Below, piece by piece: positions 38,301 through 47,090 of a stretch of 64,000 bases of DNA. The notes under the pieces were generated by a model. It was not told where the DNA came from and made no database searches. It saw only the letters and a list, made by a program, of their open reading frames with translations. Source of the stretch: Bifidobacterium callitrichos DSM 23973 (GTDB lineage: Bacteria; Actinomycetota; Actinomycetes; Actinomycetales; Bifidobacteriaceae); contig NZ_JGYS01000001.1 in assembly GCF_000741175.1 (NCBI RefSeq), positions 286,198-350,197 on the forward strand, read 5' to 3'. Position 1 is the first letter of the stretch. Each line of letters starts with the position of its first letter. A program made the position numbers and the translations under genes.

Positions 38301-39488
38301 ATGCCGGAGATATCGAACCGCGCCCGCGAGGCGCTGTACCCGTCGGTGCGCGAGATGTTCGAACTCGCCTCGCATGTGCCCGATGCGATCTCCTTCGCGA
38401 TCGGCGAGCCGGGATTCGACACGCCCCGGCCGATGATCGACGCGGCATACCGGGCGGCGCTCGCCGGCGACACGCATTACACGCCGAACAGGGGAGCGGA
38501 GGCGCTGCGCCGTGCATGGTGTGAAGCTCGTGAACGAGTCGACGGCACGCGCTTCGACCCCGAGTCGGAGATCATCGTCACCGCCGGAGGCATGGAGGGC
38601 GTGTTCCTCGCGATGACCGCCACGATGGATCCGGGCGATGACATCCTCATCCCCGATCCCGGATACGCGAACTACTTCGGTCAGGCGCAGATGACGCAGA
38701 CGCGCGTCGTACCGGTGCCGCTGCATGAGAACAACGGATGGCGCATGCGGGCCGAGGACGTGGAGGCCGCGGTGACTCCGCGGTCGCGCGCCCTGCTGCT
38801 CAACTCCCCGTCCAATCCGACCGGTGCGATCATCGAGCCCGGCGAGCTCGCGCGCATCGCCGATGTGGCGAAACGGCACGATCTGTGGGTGATCAGCGAC
38901 GAGGTGTACCGCGCATTCGTCTACGACGATGGCACTCCTTGCATGTCCATCGCGCAGATTCCCGGCATGAAGGAACGCACGCTCGTCGTGGACTCCTTCT
39001 CCAAGACATACGCGATGACCGGCTGGCGCATCGGCTGCGTCCTCGGCCCGAAGAAGGTCATCGACCGGATGACGGTGATGCAGGAGAACGTCGTCTCCTG
39101 CGTGCCCGGCGCGCTGCAGGCCGGTGCGGTCGCGGCTCTTGAAGGCTCGTCGGACATCCTTGCGACGATGAAGAACGCTTACCATGCCAACCGCGACATG
39201 GTGGTCGATGCGATCGCCGATATGCCGCTGGTCCGCTGCGATGTTCCGGATGGCGCGTTCTACGTGCTCGTCAACGTCACGGCGACAGGCATGGATGACC
39301 ATACGTTCGCGGTGCGTCTGCTCGGCGAAGGCAAGGTCGTGGTCACGCCGGCATCCGGCTTCGGCGCTCGCGGCGCCGGGTATGTGCGATTGTCCTACGT
39401 GGGTACGCGGGAGGACACCGCCGAAGGCCTGAACCGTATGCGTATATGGCTCGAAGGACTTGCCTCCGGGCGTCGATCCGGGCGTTGA
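38301..39488 (+). CDS. Class I/II aminotransferase (aspartate/aromatic type)
   Basis: PLP-dependent fold-I aminotransferase (395 aa). The family blocks are AIGEPGFDTPRPMIDAA, THYTPNRGAEALRRAW, NSPSNPTGAIIEPGEL and ISDEVYRAFVYD. The PLP lysine is Lys235 in DSFSKTYAMTGWRIG. It resembles the PatA/AspC group used for aspartate or aromatic amino acids; substrate preference cannot be read from the sequence. The ATG follows GGGGAGGACGCAGCC. It is divergent from bcp and converges on the TetR gene. Confidence 0.9.
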   Translation: MPEISNRAREALYPSVREMFELASHVPDAISFAIGEPGFDTPRPMIDAAYRAALAGDTHYTPNRGAEALRRAWCEARERVDGTRFDPESEIIVTAGGMEGVFLAMTATMDPGDDILIPDPGYANYFGQAQMTQTRVVPVPLHENNGWRMRAEDVEAAVTPRSRALLLNSPSNPTGAIIEPGELARIADVAKRHDLWVISDEVYRAFVYDDGTPCMSIAQIPGMKERTLVVDSFSKTYAMTGWRIGCVLGPKKVIDRMTVMQENVVSCVPGALQAGAVAALEGSSDILATMKNAYHANRDMVVDAIADMPLVRCDVPDGAFYVLVNVTATGMDDHTFAVRLLGEGKVVVTPASGFGARGAGYVRLSYVGTREDTAEGLNRMRIWLEGLASGRRSGR

Positions 39489-39546
39489 TCCGTGATCGTG
39501 TTTGGCGGGGCGCTCCGGCGGGTGGCACTCGTGACGCTCGCGATGC

Positions 39547-40233
39547 TCACCACAGGATGTCCACCGGTGCGGTGGTCTTGTTGACCTCGATGATCCGGCA
39601 GATCTCCTCCGGGCTTTCCTTGCATCCGCGGCGGATCCACAGCCAGATGATCGAGGAGACCGCGGAGACGAGGATCTCCATCGCGTAGTCGGCAGGGATG
39701 CCGTTGTAATCGGTCTTCGGTTCGGCACCGAACCGTGTCGCCTGCGCGACGATGAGACGCTTGAGCACCTCCTTCATGCGGTCGTAGAGCTGCATGTCGT
39801 TGCCGGAGCGGGAGACGACGCTGAAGAAGGCGTAGTCGTCGCGGATGTAGCGCAGGGCGTCGGCTATGGATGCCGGCTGGAACGCGTCGCAGATGGCCTT
39901 GCCCCGGTGCGATGCGATGGTGTTCCCGCCGGGGGAGACGGCCCTCCGGTCAGGGGTTCGGTCAGGGGCGGCGGCGTCGGTGACGAGGATGCGCGTCAGA
40001 TCCTCGATGGCGTCGTCGACGAGCTGCTGGCGCAGGTCCATCTTGTCGAGATAGTGCATGTAGAAGGTGCCGCGGTTGATGCCCGCGGTGCGGGCGATGT
40101 CGCTGACCGTCATCGCGTCGAAGCCCTTGGCCTGCATCAGCGTGGTGAAGGCCGCCTTGATCTTGGCCTCGGTCTTCGTGTTGCGCTTTGCCGGCGTGCT
40201 CGCGGATACTGGGGTGTGTGTGGTGGAAGGCAT
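39547..40233 (-). CDS. TetR family regulator, divergent from an ABC export module
   Basis: TetR/AcrR-type repressor (228 aa). The N-terminal helix-turn-helix, residues about 22-65, reads KIKAAFTTLMQAKGFDAMTV then SDIARTAGINRGTFYMHYLDK. The C-terminal domain is the usual all-alpha ligand region and includes a Trp-rich end. A 24-residue Thr/Ser/Pro-rich leader precedes the DNA-binding domain. The gene is divergent from the ABC/FtsX pair, and two copies of one operator-like repeat lie between. A role as local repressor of the pair and of itself is the simplest reading. Confidence 0.88.
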   Translation of the reverse strand: MPSTTHTPVSASTPAKRNTKTEAKIKAAFTTLMQAKGFDAMTVSDIARTAGINRGTFYMHYLDKMDLRQQLVDDAIEDLTRILVTDAAAPDRTPDRRAVSPGGNTIASHRGKAICDAFQPASIADALRYIRDDYAFFSVVSRSGNDMQLYDRMKEVLKRLIVAQATRFGAEPKTDYNGIPADYAMEILVSAVSSIIWLWIRRGCKESPEEICRIIEVNKTTAPVDILW

Positions 40234-40325
40234 GTGGTGCTCCTTGGATTCGTGCGGTCGACTGTGGCCGCGCCGTGGGGTCTGCAGGGGTCTGCATTGC
40301 TGCTTGGGGATGCTGATACCGATGC

Positions 40326-40343
40326 ATTATATCAACATGTTGT
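40326..40343. promoter_or_regulatory. TetR operator copy 1, over the tetR promoter
   Basis: ATTATATCAACATGTTGT holds the palindrome CAACATGTTG. Read on the minus strand it contains TATAAT, suited as the -10 box of the tetR gene, so binding would block it. It is identical to the copy at 40461. Confidence 0.7.
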
Positions 40344-40423
40344 CTTTTTAATGGGTGATTCATGGTGATATGAACGATTTGGGGGACAGTGTTCAATCTG
40401 AACGGATCGTCGGAAGTTGTTGA

Positions 40424-40453
40424 TTGACCTGATATGCCGACGCTTCCTATCAT
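40424..40453 (+). promoter_or_regulatory. Probable promoter of the ABC export genes
   Basis: TTGACC (40424-40429) and TATCAT (40448-40453) are separated by 18 bp, and the second operator copy starts 8 bp after the -10 box. Confidence 0.5.
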
Positions 40454-40460
40454 CGACATC

Positions 40461-40478
40461 ATTATATCAACATGTTGT
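40461..40478. promoter_or_regulatory. TetR operator copy 2, just after the ABC promoter
   Basis: ATTATATCAACATGTTGT repeats exactly the 18 bp at 40326-40343, in the same orientation and 135 bp away. The position downstream of the putative -10 box fits repression. Confidence 0.7.
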
Positions 40479-40528
40479 TTATTTAGTGGTTGAGGCAACC
40501 ATAAGGAACACAAGGAGGCGAAGGGCCT

Positions 40529-41230
40529 GTGGCATATATCGAGATGGTGCACAGCTGCAAGCGCTACCACATGGGAGACACCGTCATCGTCGCCAACAAT
40601 GACGTGAGCTTCGGCATCGAGAAGGGTGAACTGGCAATCATCCTCGGTTCGTCCGGCGCAGGGAAATCGACCGTACTCAACATTTTGGGCGGCATGGACA
40701 CCAACAGCGAGGGACAGGTGATCATCGACGGCAAGGACATCTCGAACTACACCGCACGTCAGTTGACCGACTACCGCCGCACCGACATCGGGTTCGTATT
40801 CCAGTTCTACAACCTCGTGGCCAACCTCACCGCCCGGGAGAACGTGGAACTCGCCTCCGAGATCGTGCGCGATGCGCAGGACCCGGTTCAAGCGCTCGTG
40901 GATGTGGGGCTGAAGGACCGCATCGACAACTTCCCGGCGCAGCTCTCCGGCGGTGAGCAGCAGCGCGTCGCCATCGCCCGTGCCGTGGCCAAGAACCCCA
41001 AGATCCTCCTGTGCGACGAGCCGACCGGTGCGCTCGACTACAACACCGGCAAGCAGGTGCTGCGCATCCTGCAGGACCAGAGCCGAATCAAGGGCGCCAC
41101 CGTGGTGATCGTCACCCACAACTCCGCCATTGCGCCCATCGCCGATCGCGTGATCCACATGCATGACGCGCGAGTTAAATCCATCGAGGTCAACGAGCAC
41201 CCCATGGACATCGAGGACCTGGAATGGTGA
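40529..41230 (+). CDS. ABC transporter ATPase (MacB/LolD type)
   Basis: ATP-binding subunit (233 aa) of an FtsX-type ABC system. Walker [11 protein letters not shown]-loop FQFYNL, signature [16 protein letters not shown], Walker [17 protein letters not shown] and H-loop VTHN are all intact, as in the MacB/LolD subfamily. The start is GTG at 40529 after AAGGAGG. Its stop overlaps the permease start. Systems of this type export or mechanotransmit rather than import. Confidence 0.93.
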   Translation: MAYIEMVHSCKRYHMGDTVIVANNDVSFGIEKGELAIILGSSGAGKSTVLNILGGMDTNSEGQVIIDGKDISNYTARQLTDYRRTDIGFVFQFYNLVANLTARENVELASEIVRDAQDPVQALVDVGLKDRIDNFPAQLSGGEQQRVAIARAVAKNPKILLCDEPTGALDYNTGKQVLRILQDQSRIKGATVVIVTHNSAIAPIADRVIHMHDARVKSIEVNEHPMDIEDLEW

Positions 41231-44200
41231 GCGCTATGACGTCTCGCAGGCTTCGCAGACCTCGCAAACGCATGTTGTGGCGCGACATCCGTGCCACCCT
41301 CGCCAAATCCAAGGGGAGGTTCGCCTCCATCGTGAGCCTCATGGCCCTAGGATCGTTCGCCCTCGTGGGTCTGTTCGCCACCGCGCCCGACATGCGGGCC
41401 ACAGGCCGCGCGTTCTACGACGAGCACAATCTCGCGGATGTGACCGTGATCAGCGACTACGGCCTAACCGCCGACGATGAGGCGATCATCCGCGAAACAG
41501 CCGGCGTGAAGGACGCCGAATTCGGCTACTTCAAAGATGTGACGATCGCGGGCAGCGACCACAGCCTGCGCGTCCACTCGCTGCCCGAAACCGTCTCCAC
41601 CTATGCGGTCGTGGAGGGCCGGCTGCCGCAAGCGACCGGGGAGATCGCGCTTGACACAGGGGAGCGCGACCGGTTCGCCGTGGGCAGCTCCATCAGCGTG
41701 ACCGAACTGCCGGACATCGCCGGCGATACCGTGCTCAAACGGACCGACTTCACCGTGGTCGGCTTCGTAGAGGCCAGCGACATCGTCTCCAACCTCAACA
41801 TGGGACAGTCCACCGCCGGATCCGGCGAACTTGACGGATACGCCGTGGTCACTGCGGGCACGTTCGACTCGTCAGTGGCAATGATCGGCCGCGTCACCTT
41901 TGAGGACACAGCCGGACTGAACTACTGGGATGACGCCTACCGCGACCGCGTGCAGGACCACAAGACCATGCTCTCCCGGCGGCTCGCCAACCAGCCCGCC
42001 GCCCGCCGCGACTCCATCCGCTCCGAACGCCGTGAGCAGATCGCCAAGGCGCAGGAGCAGGTGGACGATGCCAAACAGCAGCTCGCGGACGCCCAAACTC
42101 AGCTCGATGACGCCAAGGCGCAGATCGAATCCGGCAAGGACCAGATTACCCAAGGCCAGCTCGACGCCGTCGACCAGGCATCCTCCGCAGCCGCCGAACT
42201 CGCCGGCGCAACCTCGCAGATCGCTTCCGCCAACTCCACGCTCTCCGCCGCCCAAACCCAGCTCGCCGCCGGCGCCCAGCAACTCAATCAGGGCCAAGGC
42301 AGTCTCGAACTCGCCTGGCTGCAGCTCAATCAGGCCGGCAAGCAGCTCACCGTGGCCCGCGCGGCGCTCGACGCATCCAAGACAGCGCTCGACGCCACCG
42401 GCCGTCTCCTCGCTTCATGGGAGAAAACCGGAATAACCGGCAAGGCATACCAAAGCCTCAAGGGGCGGTACGATCAGGCGCTCGCCGACTGGAACACGGC
42501 CGCGGACACATACAACGCCATGCTGAACCAATACAACAGCGGCCTTGAACAGTTCAACGAAGGGGCCGCCAAGCTCGATCAGGGATCCGAGGAGTACCAA
42601 AAGAACGCGGCCGCGATCGCGGAAGCCCAAAAACTGCTTGCATCCAAGCAGACCGAACTCGGGCACGCCGTCTCCACGGCCGCATCAGGATCGGCGTCCG
42701 ACGGTGCCTCACAGATGATCCAAGGCCAGCGCGACCTCGAGAAAGCCGAGGACGAATACGACCAGAAGCTCAAGGAATTCAATGACGCCAAGCCCGAGGC
42801 CGAGAAGCAGATCGCTGACGCGGAACGTCAGATCAAACTGGCGAGCGAAAAGGTGGACACCCTCGAAGTGCCCGCGTACTCGATCGACGGACGGCGTGAG
42901 GGACTCACCTCCGAGGGATATCGCGTGTACGAGATCATCGCGGACATCGTCATGAAGCTCGCGCGCATCTTCCCGATCTTCCTGTACTTCGTGGCCGCGC
43001 TGGTCACCTTCACCACTATGGGCCGCATGGTGGACGAGGAACGCACCAATTCCGGGACCCTTAAGGCGTTGGGATATGGGAACGCGGACATCATGAAGAA
43101 ATTCCTCGTCTACGGCTTCTCCGCCTCCACGGCCGGCACGATTCTGGGCGTGGCGGCCGGGCACACCATCCTGCCGCTCATCGTCTACCACGCCTATGAT
43201 TCCGGATTCACCATGCCGCGCATCGAGCTGCACTTCCACTTGGGCGTGACCGCCGCCGCGTTCCTACTCGCATGGGCGAGCGCCGTGGCCCCCGCGTGGA
43301 TCGCCGCGTCCCGCGAGCTCAAGGAGAGGCCCGCCGCGCTGCTCCTGCCCAAGCCTCCTGCCAAGGGCTCGAAGATCTTCCTCGAGCGGATCGCGCCCGT
43401 GTGGGAGCACCTGAACTTCACCCGTAAGGTCACGGCCCGCAACCTGTTCCGTTACAAGTCGCGCGGCTTCATGACCATCTTCGGCGTGGCCGGCGCGGTG
43501 TCGCTGCTCACCGCGGGACTGGGCGTGCAGGCGTCGATCGGCCAGATCGGCGAGCACCAGTTCGGCGGCATCATACACTACGACCTGATCGTGGCGGAGA
43601 AATCAGACAACAACGCGGACCAGCGCGACGCCGTATCCAAGGCCGTCGCCCCGGCGGACGGGGATGACGGCAACAGGGAGATCGACCAATCCGCGCCAAT
43701 CCGCTACGAGGAGCTCACCACCACCGCCGGCAAACAGGGCGACAAGCAGACGATCACGCTCATCGTCACCGACGACGCCTACAACTTCGGAGACTACATC
43801 ACCCTGCGCGACCGTGTCTCGCACGACCCGCAGGTCCTGACCGACCGAGGCGCGATCATCTCCGAACGCATGGCGGACATGCTCGGCGCCAAGGCCGGGG
43901 ACACCATATCCGTGACGGATCCCGACGGTGCGAAGCGCAAGGTGCGCGTGGACGGCGTGACCGAAATGTACATCGGCCACTTCATGTTCATGTCCTCCGG
44001 CGGCTACGGTCGCGCGTTCGACGCCGACTACCAGTCCAACGCCTACGTGGTCCGACTCAAGGACTCATCCGTGGACAACGCCAACAGGCAGGGAGCGGAC
44101 CTTATGACTGTGGACGGGGTCAGGGGCGTGGTGCAGAACATCACCATGAGGAACCAGGTGGCCACGATCGTCGACTCGCTCGACCAGATCATGGAGGTGC

Positions 44201-44580
44201 TCATCCTAGTGGCCGCGCTGCTCGCGGTGGTGATCCTCTACAACCTCACCAACCTCAACGTGTCCGAACGCATCCGCGAACTGTCCACCATCAAGGTGCT
44301 CGGCTTCCACACCGGGGAGACGACCATGTACATCTACCGCGAAACGATCGTCCTGTCCGCGTTCGGAGTGCTGGCCGGATACGGGTTCGGGGCCGTCCTA
44401 CACCGTTACATCATCACCGAGGTGCCGCCCGACGAGGTCATGTTCGACCCGGCCCTCGCCTGGCCCGCGTTCGCCGTGCCGCTCGCCGTGGTGGTCGCGG
44501 TGCTCGCCATGCTCGGCTGGGTGGTGTACCGCCGTCTCAAGGACGTGGACATGCTCGGCGCGTTGAAGAGCGTGGAATGA
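41224..44580 (+). CDS. Large FtsX-domain ABC permease with long extracellular coiled coil
   Basis: Permease (1118 aa) pairing with the preceding ATPase. The first helix is at residues about 33-55 (IVSLMALGSFALVGLFATA). An extracytoplasmic domain follows, then a very long Gln/Ala/Asp-rich coiled-coil region (about 270-560), for example EQVDDAKQQLADAQTQLDDA. Two FtsX-like blocks of helices lie near 575-690 (IFPIFLYFVAALVTFTTMG) and 985-1100 (ILVAALLAVVILYNL), with another helix near 750. This two-block architecture matches the large actinobacterial and firmicute FtsX permeases. Related systems export peptides, lipids or antimicrobials, or link to wall enzymes. The ATG at 41224 overlaps the ATPase stop; 41236 is possible. 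Confidence 0.9.
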   Translation: MVSAMTSRRLRRPRKRMLWRDIRATLAKSKGRFASIVSLMALGSFALVGLFATAPDMRATGRAFYDEHNLADVTVISDYGLTADDEAIIRETAGVKDAEFGYFKDVTIAGSDHSLRVHSLPETVSTYAVVEGRLPQATGEIALDTGERDRFAVGSSISVTELPDIAGDTVLKRTDFTVVGFVEASDIVSNLNMGQSTAGSGELDGYAVVTAGTFDSSVAMIGRVTFEDTAGLNYWDDAYRDRVQDHKTMLSRRLANQPAARRDSIRSERREQIAKAQEQVDDAKQQLADAQTQLDDAKAQIESGKDQITQGQLDAVDQASSAAAELAGATSQIASANSTLSAAQTQLAAGAQQLNQGQGSLELAWLQLNQAGKQLTVARAALDASKTALDATGRLLASWEKTGITGKAYQSLKGRYDQALADWNTAADTYNAMLNQYNSGLEQFNEGAAKLDQGSEEYQKNAAAIAEAQKLLASKQTELGHAVSTAASGSASDGASQMIQGQRDLEKAEDEYDQKLKEFNDAKPEAEKQIADAERQIKLASEKVDTLEVPAYSIDGRREGLTSEGYRVYEIIADIVMKLARIFPIFLYFVAALVTFTTMGRMVDEERTNSGTLKALGYGNADIMKKFLVYGFSASTAGTILGVAAGHTILPLIVYHAYDSGFTMPRIELHFHLGVTAAAFLLAWASAVAPAWIAASRELKERPAALLLPKPPAKGSKIFLERIAPVWEHLNFTRKVTARNLFRYKSRGFMTIFGVAGAVSLLTAGLGVQASIGQIGEHQFGGIIHYDLIVAEKSDNNADQRDAVSKAVAPADGDDGNREIDQSAPIRYEELTTTAGKQGDKQTITLIVTDDAYNFGDYITLRDRVSHDPQVLTDRGAIISERMADMLGAKAGDTISVTDPDGAKRKVRVDGVTEMYIGHFMFMSSGGYGRAFDADYQSNAYVVRLKDSSVDNANRQGADLMTVDGVRGVVQNITMRNQVATIVDSLDQIMEVLILVAALLAVVILYNLTNLNVSERIRELSTIKVLGFHTGETTMYIYRETIVLSAFGVLAGYGFGAVLHRYIITEVPPDEVMFDPALAWPAFAVPLAVVVAVLAMLGWVVYRRLKDVDMLGALKSVE

Positions 44581-44608
44581 GCCGGGAATGGAGAAAGAAA
44601 GGAAAACA

Positions 44609-46132
44609 ATGAACCATCCGGTCGAATCGAATGATGCCGCCCCGCTGCGCTTCCGCGGCAAGATCGACTTCCAGTCGCACTACCTGCCTCCCGCGTACCT
44701 GGAATTCCTGCGTGCGCATTATCCCGGCAACCCGGACGGCTATCCCACGCCCGACTACTGGACTCCCGACTGGCAGCGCGACAAGATGGACCTGCTCGGC
44801 ATCGCCTACGCACATCTGGAACTCTCCTCGCCGAACATCTTCCTGCCGCAGGCGGACGACTGCCTGCGGCTGGCACGGAAGATCAACGACCAGGGAGCGG
44901 CGATCGCCGCCGAGGACCCAACCCGGTTCGGACTGATCGCCACACTGCCCCTGCCATGGGCCGAGGCATCCGCAGAAGAGGCCCGGCGTGCGCTCGACGA
45001 GCTCAAGGCCGACGGCGTGGGACTGACGACCAACCACCATGGCGTGTATCTGGGTGACCCCCGACTCGATCCGGTGATGCGCGAACTGGACGACCGCGGC
45101 GCAATGGCGATCGTCCATCCCACCGCGCCGCCCGTGTCCGTGCCCGGCGCATGCGAGGGCCTGTCCCTTCCTGCTTTCGAATACTTCGTGGAAACCACAC
45201 GGGCCTTCACCAACATGGTGCTGGAGGACACGTTCGTCAAGTTCCCGAACATCCGCTGGGTGATACCGCACGCCGGCGCGTTCGTCTCCATCCTCGCCGA
45301 CCGGTTCGAAAGCTTCGCGTTCATGCTGCGCTTCGCCGACCCGGACCGCCGTGTCGACTATATGGACGCCATGTCCCACGTGTATTACGACCTCGCCGGA
45401 TTCAGTGAGCCCAAGCAGCTCGCCGACCTTCTACGCAACGTGCCGGACACCCACCTGCTGTACGGGTCGGACACCCCCTACACGCCCATCGAGGCCGTGC
45501 TCGGTCAGGCCCGGGCGCTGGAGGGAACCGACAAGCTCACCGAGGAGCAGAAGCGCATGGCGTTCACCGGCAACGCGCTCGCCATCAACCCGAAGCTTGC
45601 GAGGATCCCGGCATTGGCCCGGGCGGCCTCCGAACCCGCGGGGGATGTTGCGGTGAAGCGGGACGGACGGTGGCATGTGCGACTCCTGCACGATCTCTTC
45701 CCGCATAGGCATGTGGCCGTGCGCGTGCCCGTCCCGCCGCACGAGGCCGCCCCAAAGATCGCCGGGGCCGTTCGTGATGCCGCCGCCGCGCGTCTTGCGC
45801 CCGATTCCGGCGACGACCCGGCACTCACCGCCCGCTATGACGTGCGGCTCAACTCGCCGGTGGGTGTAATCGCGATCCCTGTGATCGTCTCCTACGATGA
45901 CGCGACCCGAACCTCGTTCCATGGCAAGGCAAAGGTCATGGGAATCGTGGCATCCTACCGTGATGGCGTGCGCGACGGGACGCGGCATTCGTTCGACATT
46001 CGCGTGCGTCTGCCGTTCGGCCCGCTCGCCGTCCACCTCGATGCTGACGTGTCCGAACCCGACGGCTCGGTCACGGGCACGGCCGTCGCGCCCCATCGCA
46101 GGCCCATGGCCTTCACTGGCCGGCGGCGCTGA
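44609..46132 (+). CDS. Amidohydrolase-2 (ACMSD-like) protein fused to an unknown C-terminal domain
   Basis: Two-part protein (507 aa). Residues about 1-335 form an amidohydrolase-2/ACMSD-like TIM barrel: GKIDFQSHYLPPAYLEFL, MAIVHPTAPP, RWVIPHAGAF and LLYGSDTPY hold the likely metal His and Asp ligands. In the first motif the usual first His of HxH is Gln, so metal binding may differ. The ACMSD family contains decarboxylases and hydrolases of cyclic acids. Residues about 345-507 are an unrecognised domain, His/Arg-rich at first (RLLHDLFPHRHVAVRVPVPP) then beta-rich. The gene is 28 bases after the FtsX permease and may be in its operon. The N-terminal call is firm, its reaction unknown. Confidence 0.78.
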   Translation: MNHPVESNDAAPLRFRGKIDFQSHYLPPAYLEFLRAHYPGNPDGYPTPDYWTPDWQRDKMDLLGIAYAHLELSSPNIFLPQADDCLRLARKINDQGAAIAAEDPTRFGLIATLPLPWAEASAEEARRALDELKADGVGLTTNHHGVYLGDPRLDPVMRELDDRGAMAIVHPTAPPVSVPGACEGLSLPAFEYFVETTRAFTNMVLEDTFVKFPNIRWVIPHAGAFVSILADRFESFAFMLRFADPDRRVDYMDAMSHVYYDLAGFSEPKQLADLLRNVPDTHLLYGSDTPYTPIEAVLGQARALEGTDKLTEEQKRMAFTGNALAINPKLARIPALARAASEPAGDVAVKRDGRWHVRLLHDLFPHRHVAVRVPVPPHEAAPKIAGAVRDAAAARLAPDSGDDPALTARYDVRLNSPVGVIAIPVIVSYDDATRTSFHGKAKVMGIVASYRDGVRDGTRHSFDIRVRLPFGPLAVHLDADVSEPDGSVTGTAVAPHRRPMAFTGRRR

Positions 46133-46229
46133 TCGATCTCGCATGTGCTTGTCTTCGAGCGCTTGAGGCGGGTATTACTGAAATCGAACGACAGACTGCC
46201 CGTATCGGGATGAAGGAAAGGAACCCATC

Positions 46230-46709
46230 ATGTCCAAGCGCATGCTCGTCACGTATTTCTCCGCCACCGGCACCACCCGTGAGGTCGCCGAACGTCTCGC
46301 GCACGCGATCGGCGCCGACCTCAAGGAGATCGAACCCGCCGAACCGTATACCGCCGCCGACCTCGACTGGCGCGACTCCGGCAGCCGCTCCAGCGTGGAG
46401 CATCGCGACCGCGCCATTCGTCCGGCGTTGAAGACGCCGATTGACGTAAGCGGCTACGACGTCGTGTTCGTCGGGTACCCGCTGTGGTGGGAGACCGCGC
46501 CGCGCGTGGTGCGCACGTTCCTCGAAAGCGAGGACTGGGAGGGCAGGACCATCGTCACGTTCGCGACCTCCGGATCCAGCACGCGAGGTGCCGACGGCGT
46601 GCAGTTGCACGATTCGGCCCCCGCCGCCCATTGGGTGCCGGATCGTCGCGTGGGCGCAAACGAAAGCGAGGCCAAGCTCTCCAAGTGGGTCGAGGGGCTG
46701 GCTCTGTAA
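46230..46709 (+). CDS. Flavodoxin
   Basis: Small flavodoxin-fold protein (159 aa). The phosphate-binding loop TYFSATGTTREVAERLA is at residues 8-24, followed by VVFVGYPLWWETAPRVVRTFL, which provides the usual aromatic residue stacking on FMN, and TIVTFATSGSSTRG. It belongs to the family with a substrate-like insertion before the second motif, often annotated as flavodoxin or NAD(P)H-dependent reductase partner. The ATG follows AAGGAAAGGAACCCATC. It is downstream of the amidohydrolase by about 100 bases. The old-yellow-enzyme gene at 49107 is a possible redox relative. Confidence 0.88.
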   Translation: MSKRMLVTYFSATGTTREVAERLAHAIGADLKEIEPAEPYTAADLDWRDSGSRSSVEHRDRAIRPALKTPIDVSGYDVVFVGYPLWWETAPRVVRTFLESEDWEGRTIVTFATSGSSTRGADGVQLHDSAPAAHWVPDRRVGANESEAKLSKWVEGLAL

Positions 46710-46719
46710 ATTTACTGAC

Positions 46720-46920
46720 TCACGAAAGTGGTTTGATTCGGTCGAACGGGCGGCCGGACACCGCTTCGTTCCATGCCTTGTACAGCTCGTCCTCATGCAG
46801 AACAAGCCACGCAACAACCAGCTTGTACTGTTTCGCAGGCAACGATCCGGCCAACAACTCGCCATCAATGCCAATCAATGGTTCGGTCACATGTTCAGTA
46901 TGACGTGGCCCTAAGCCATC
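46720..46920 (-). pseudogene. Remnant of a DUF4160-family gene
   Basis: The minus strand reads, in one frame up to the TGA at 46720-46722, a C-terminal piece that includes GIDGELLAGSLPAKQYKLVV and then AWLVLHEDELYKAWNEAVSG. This matches the DUF4160 pattern as I know it (LPxKQxxLVxAWxxLHxxELxxxW). The usual start, with MPTI-like beginning and the HxPHIHV motif, is missing upstream, where the frame degrades; no start codon with a ribosome site is seen. DUF4160 genes commonly pair with DUF2442 genes in toxin-antitoxin-like modules, and none is present here. The remainder of 46921-47090 shows nothing. Confidence 0.55.
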
Positions 46921-47090
46921 GACTGGATGCGACGCAGGTCAGCCTGAACCCGTGACGGTTGGTCGGACGGATTGCCTCCGCTCTCCGCGTGGATGTTCTG
47001 TGTGGGGTCTCGGTATGGGTTGTTGATGGGGATGGATTCGGTGGTCTCAGTGGTCGGCATGATCGGCCGCCCTGCCCGTGCCATGCCCGA

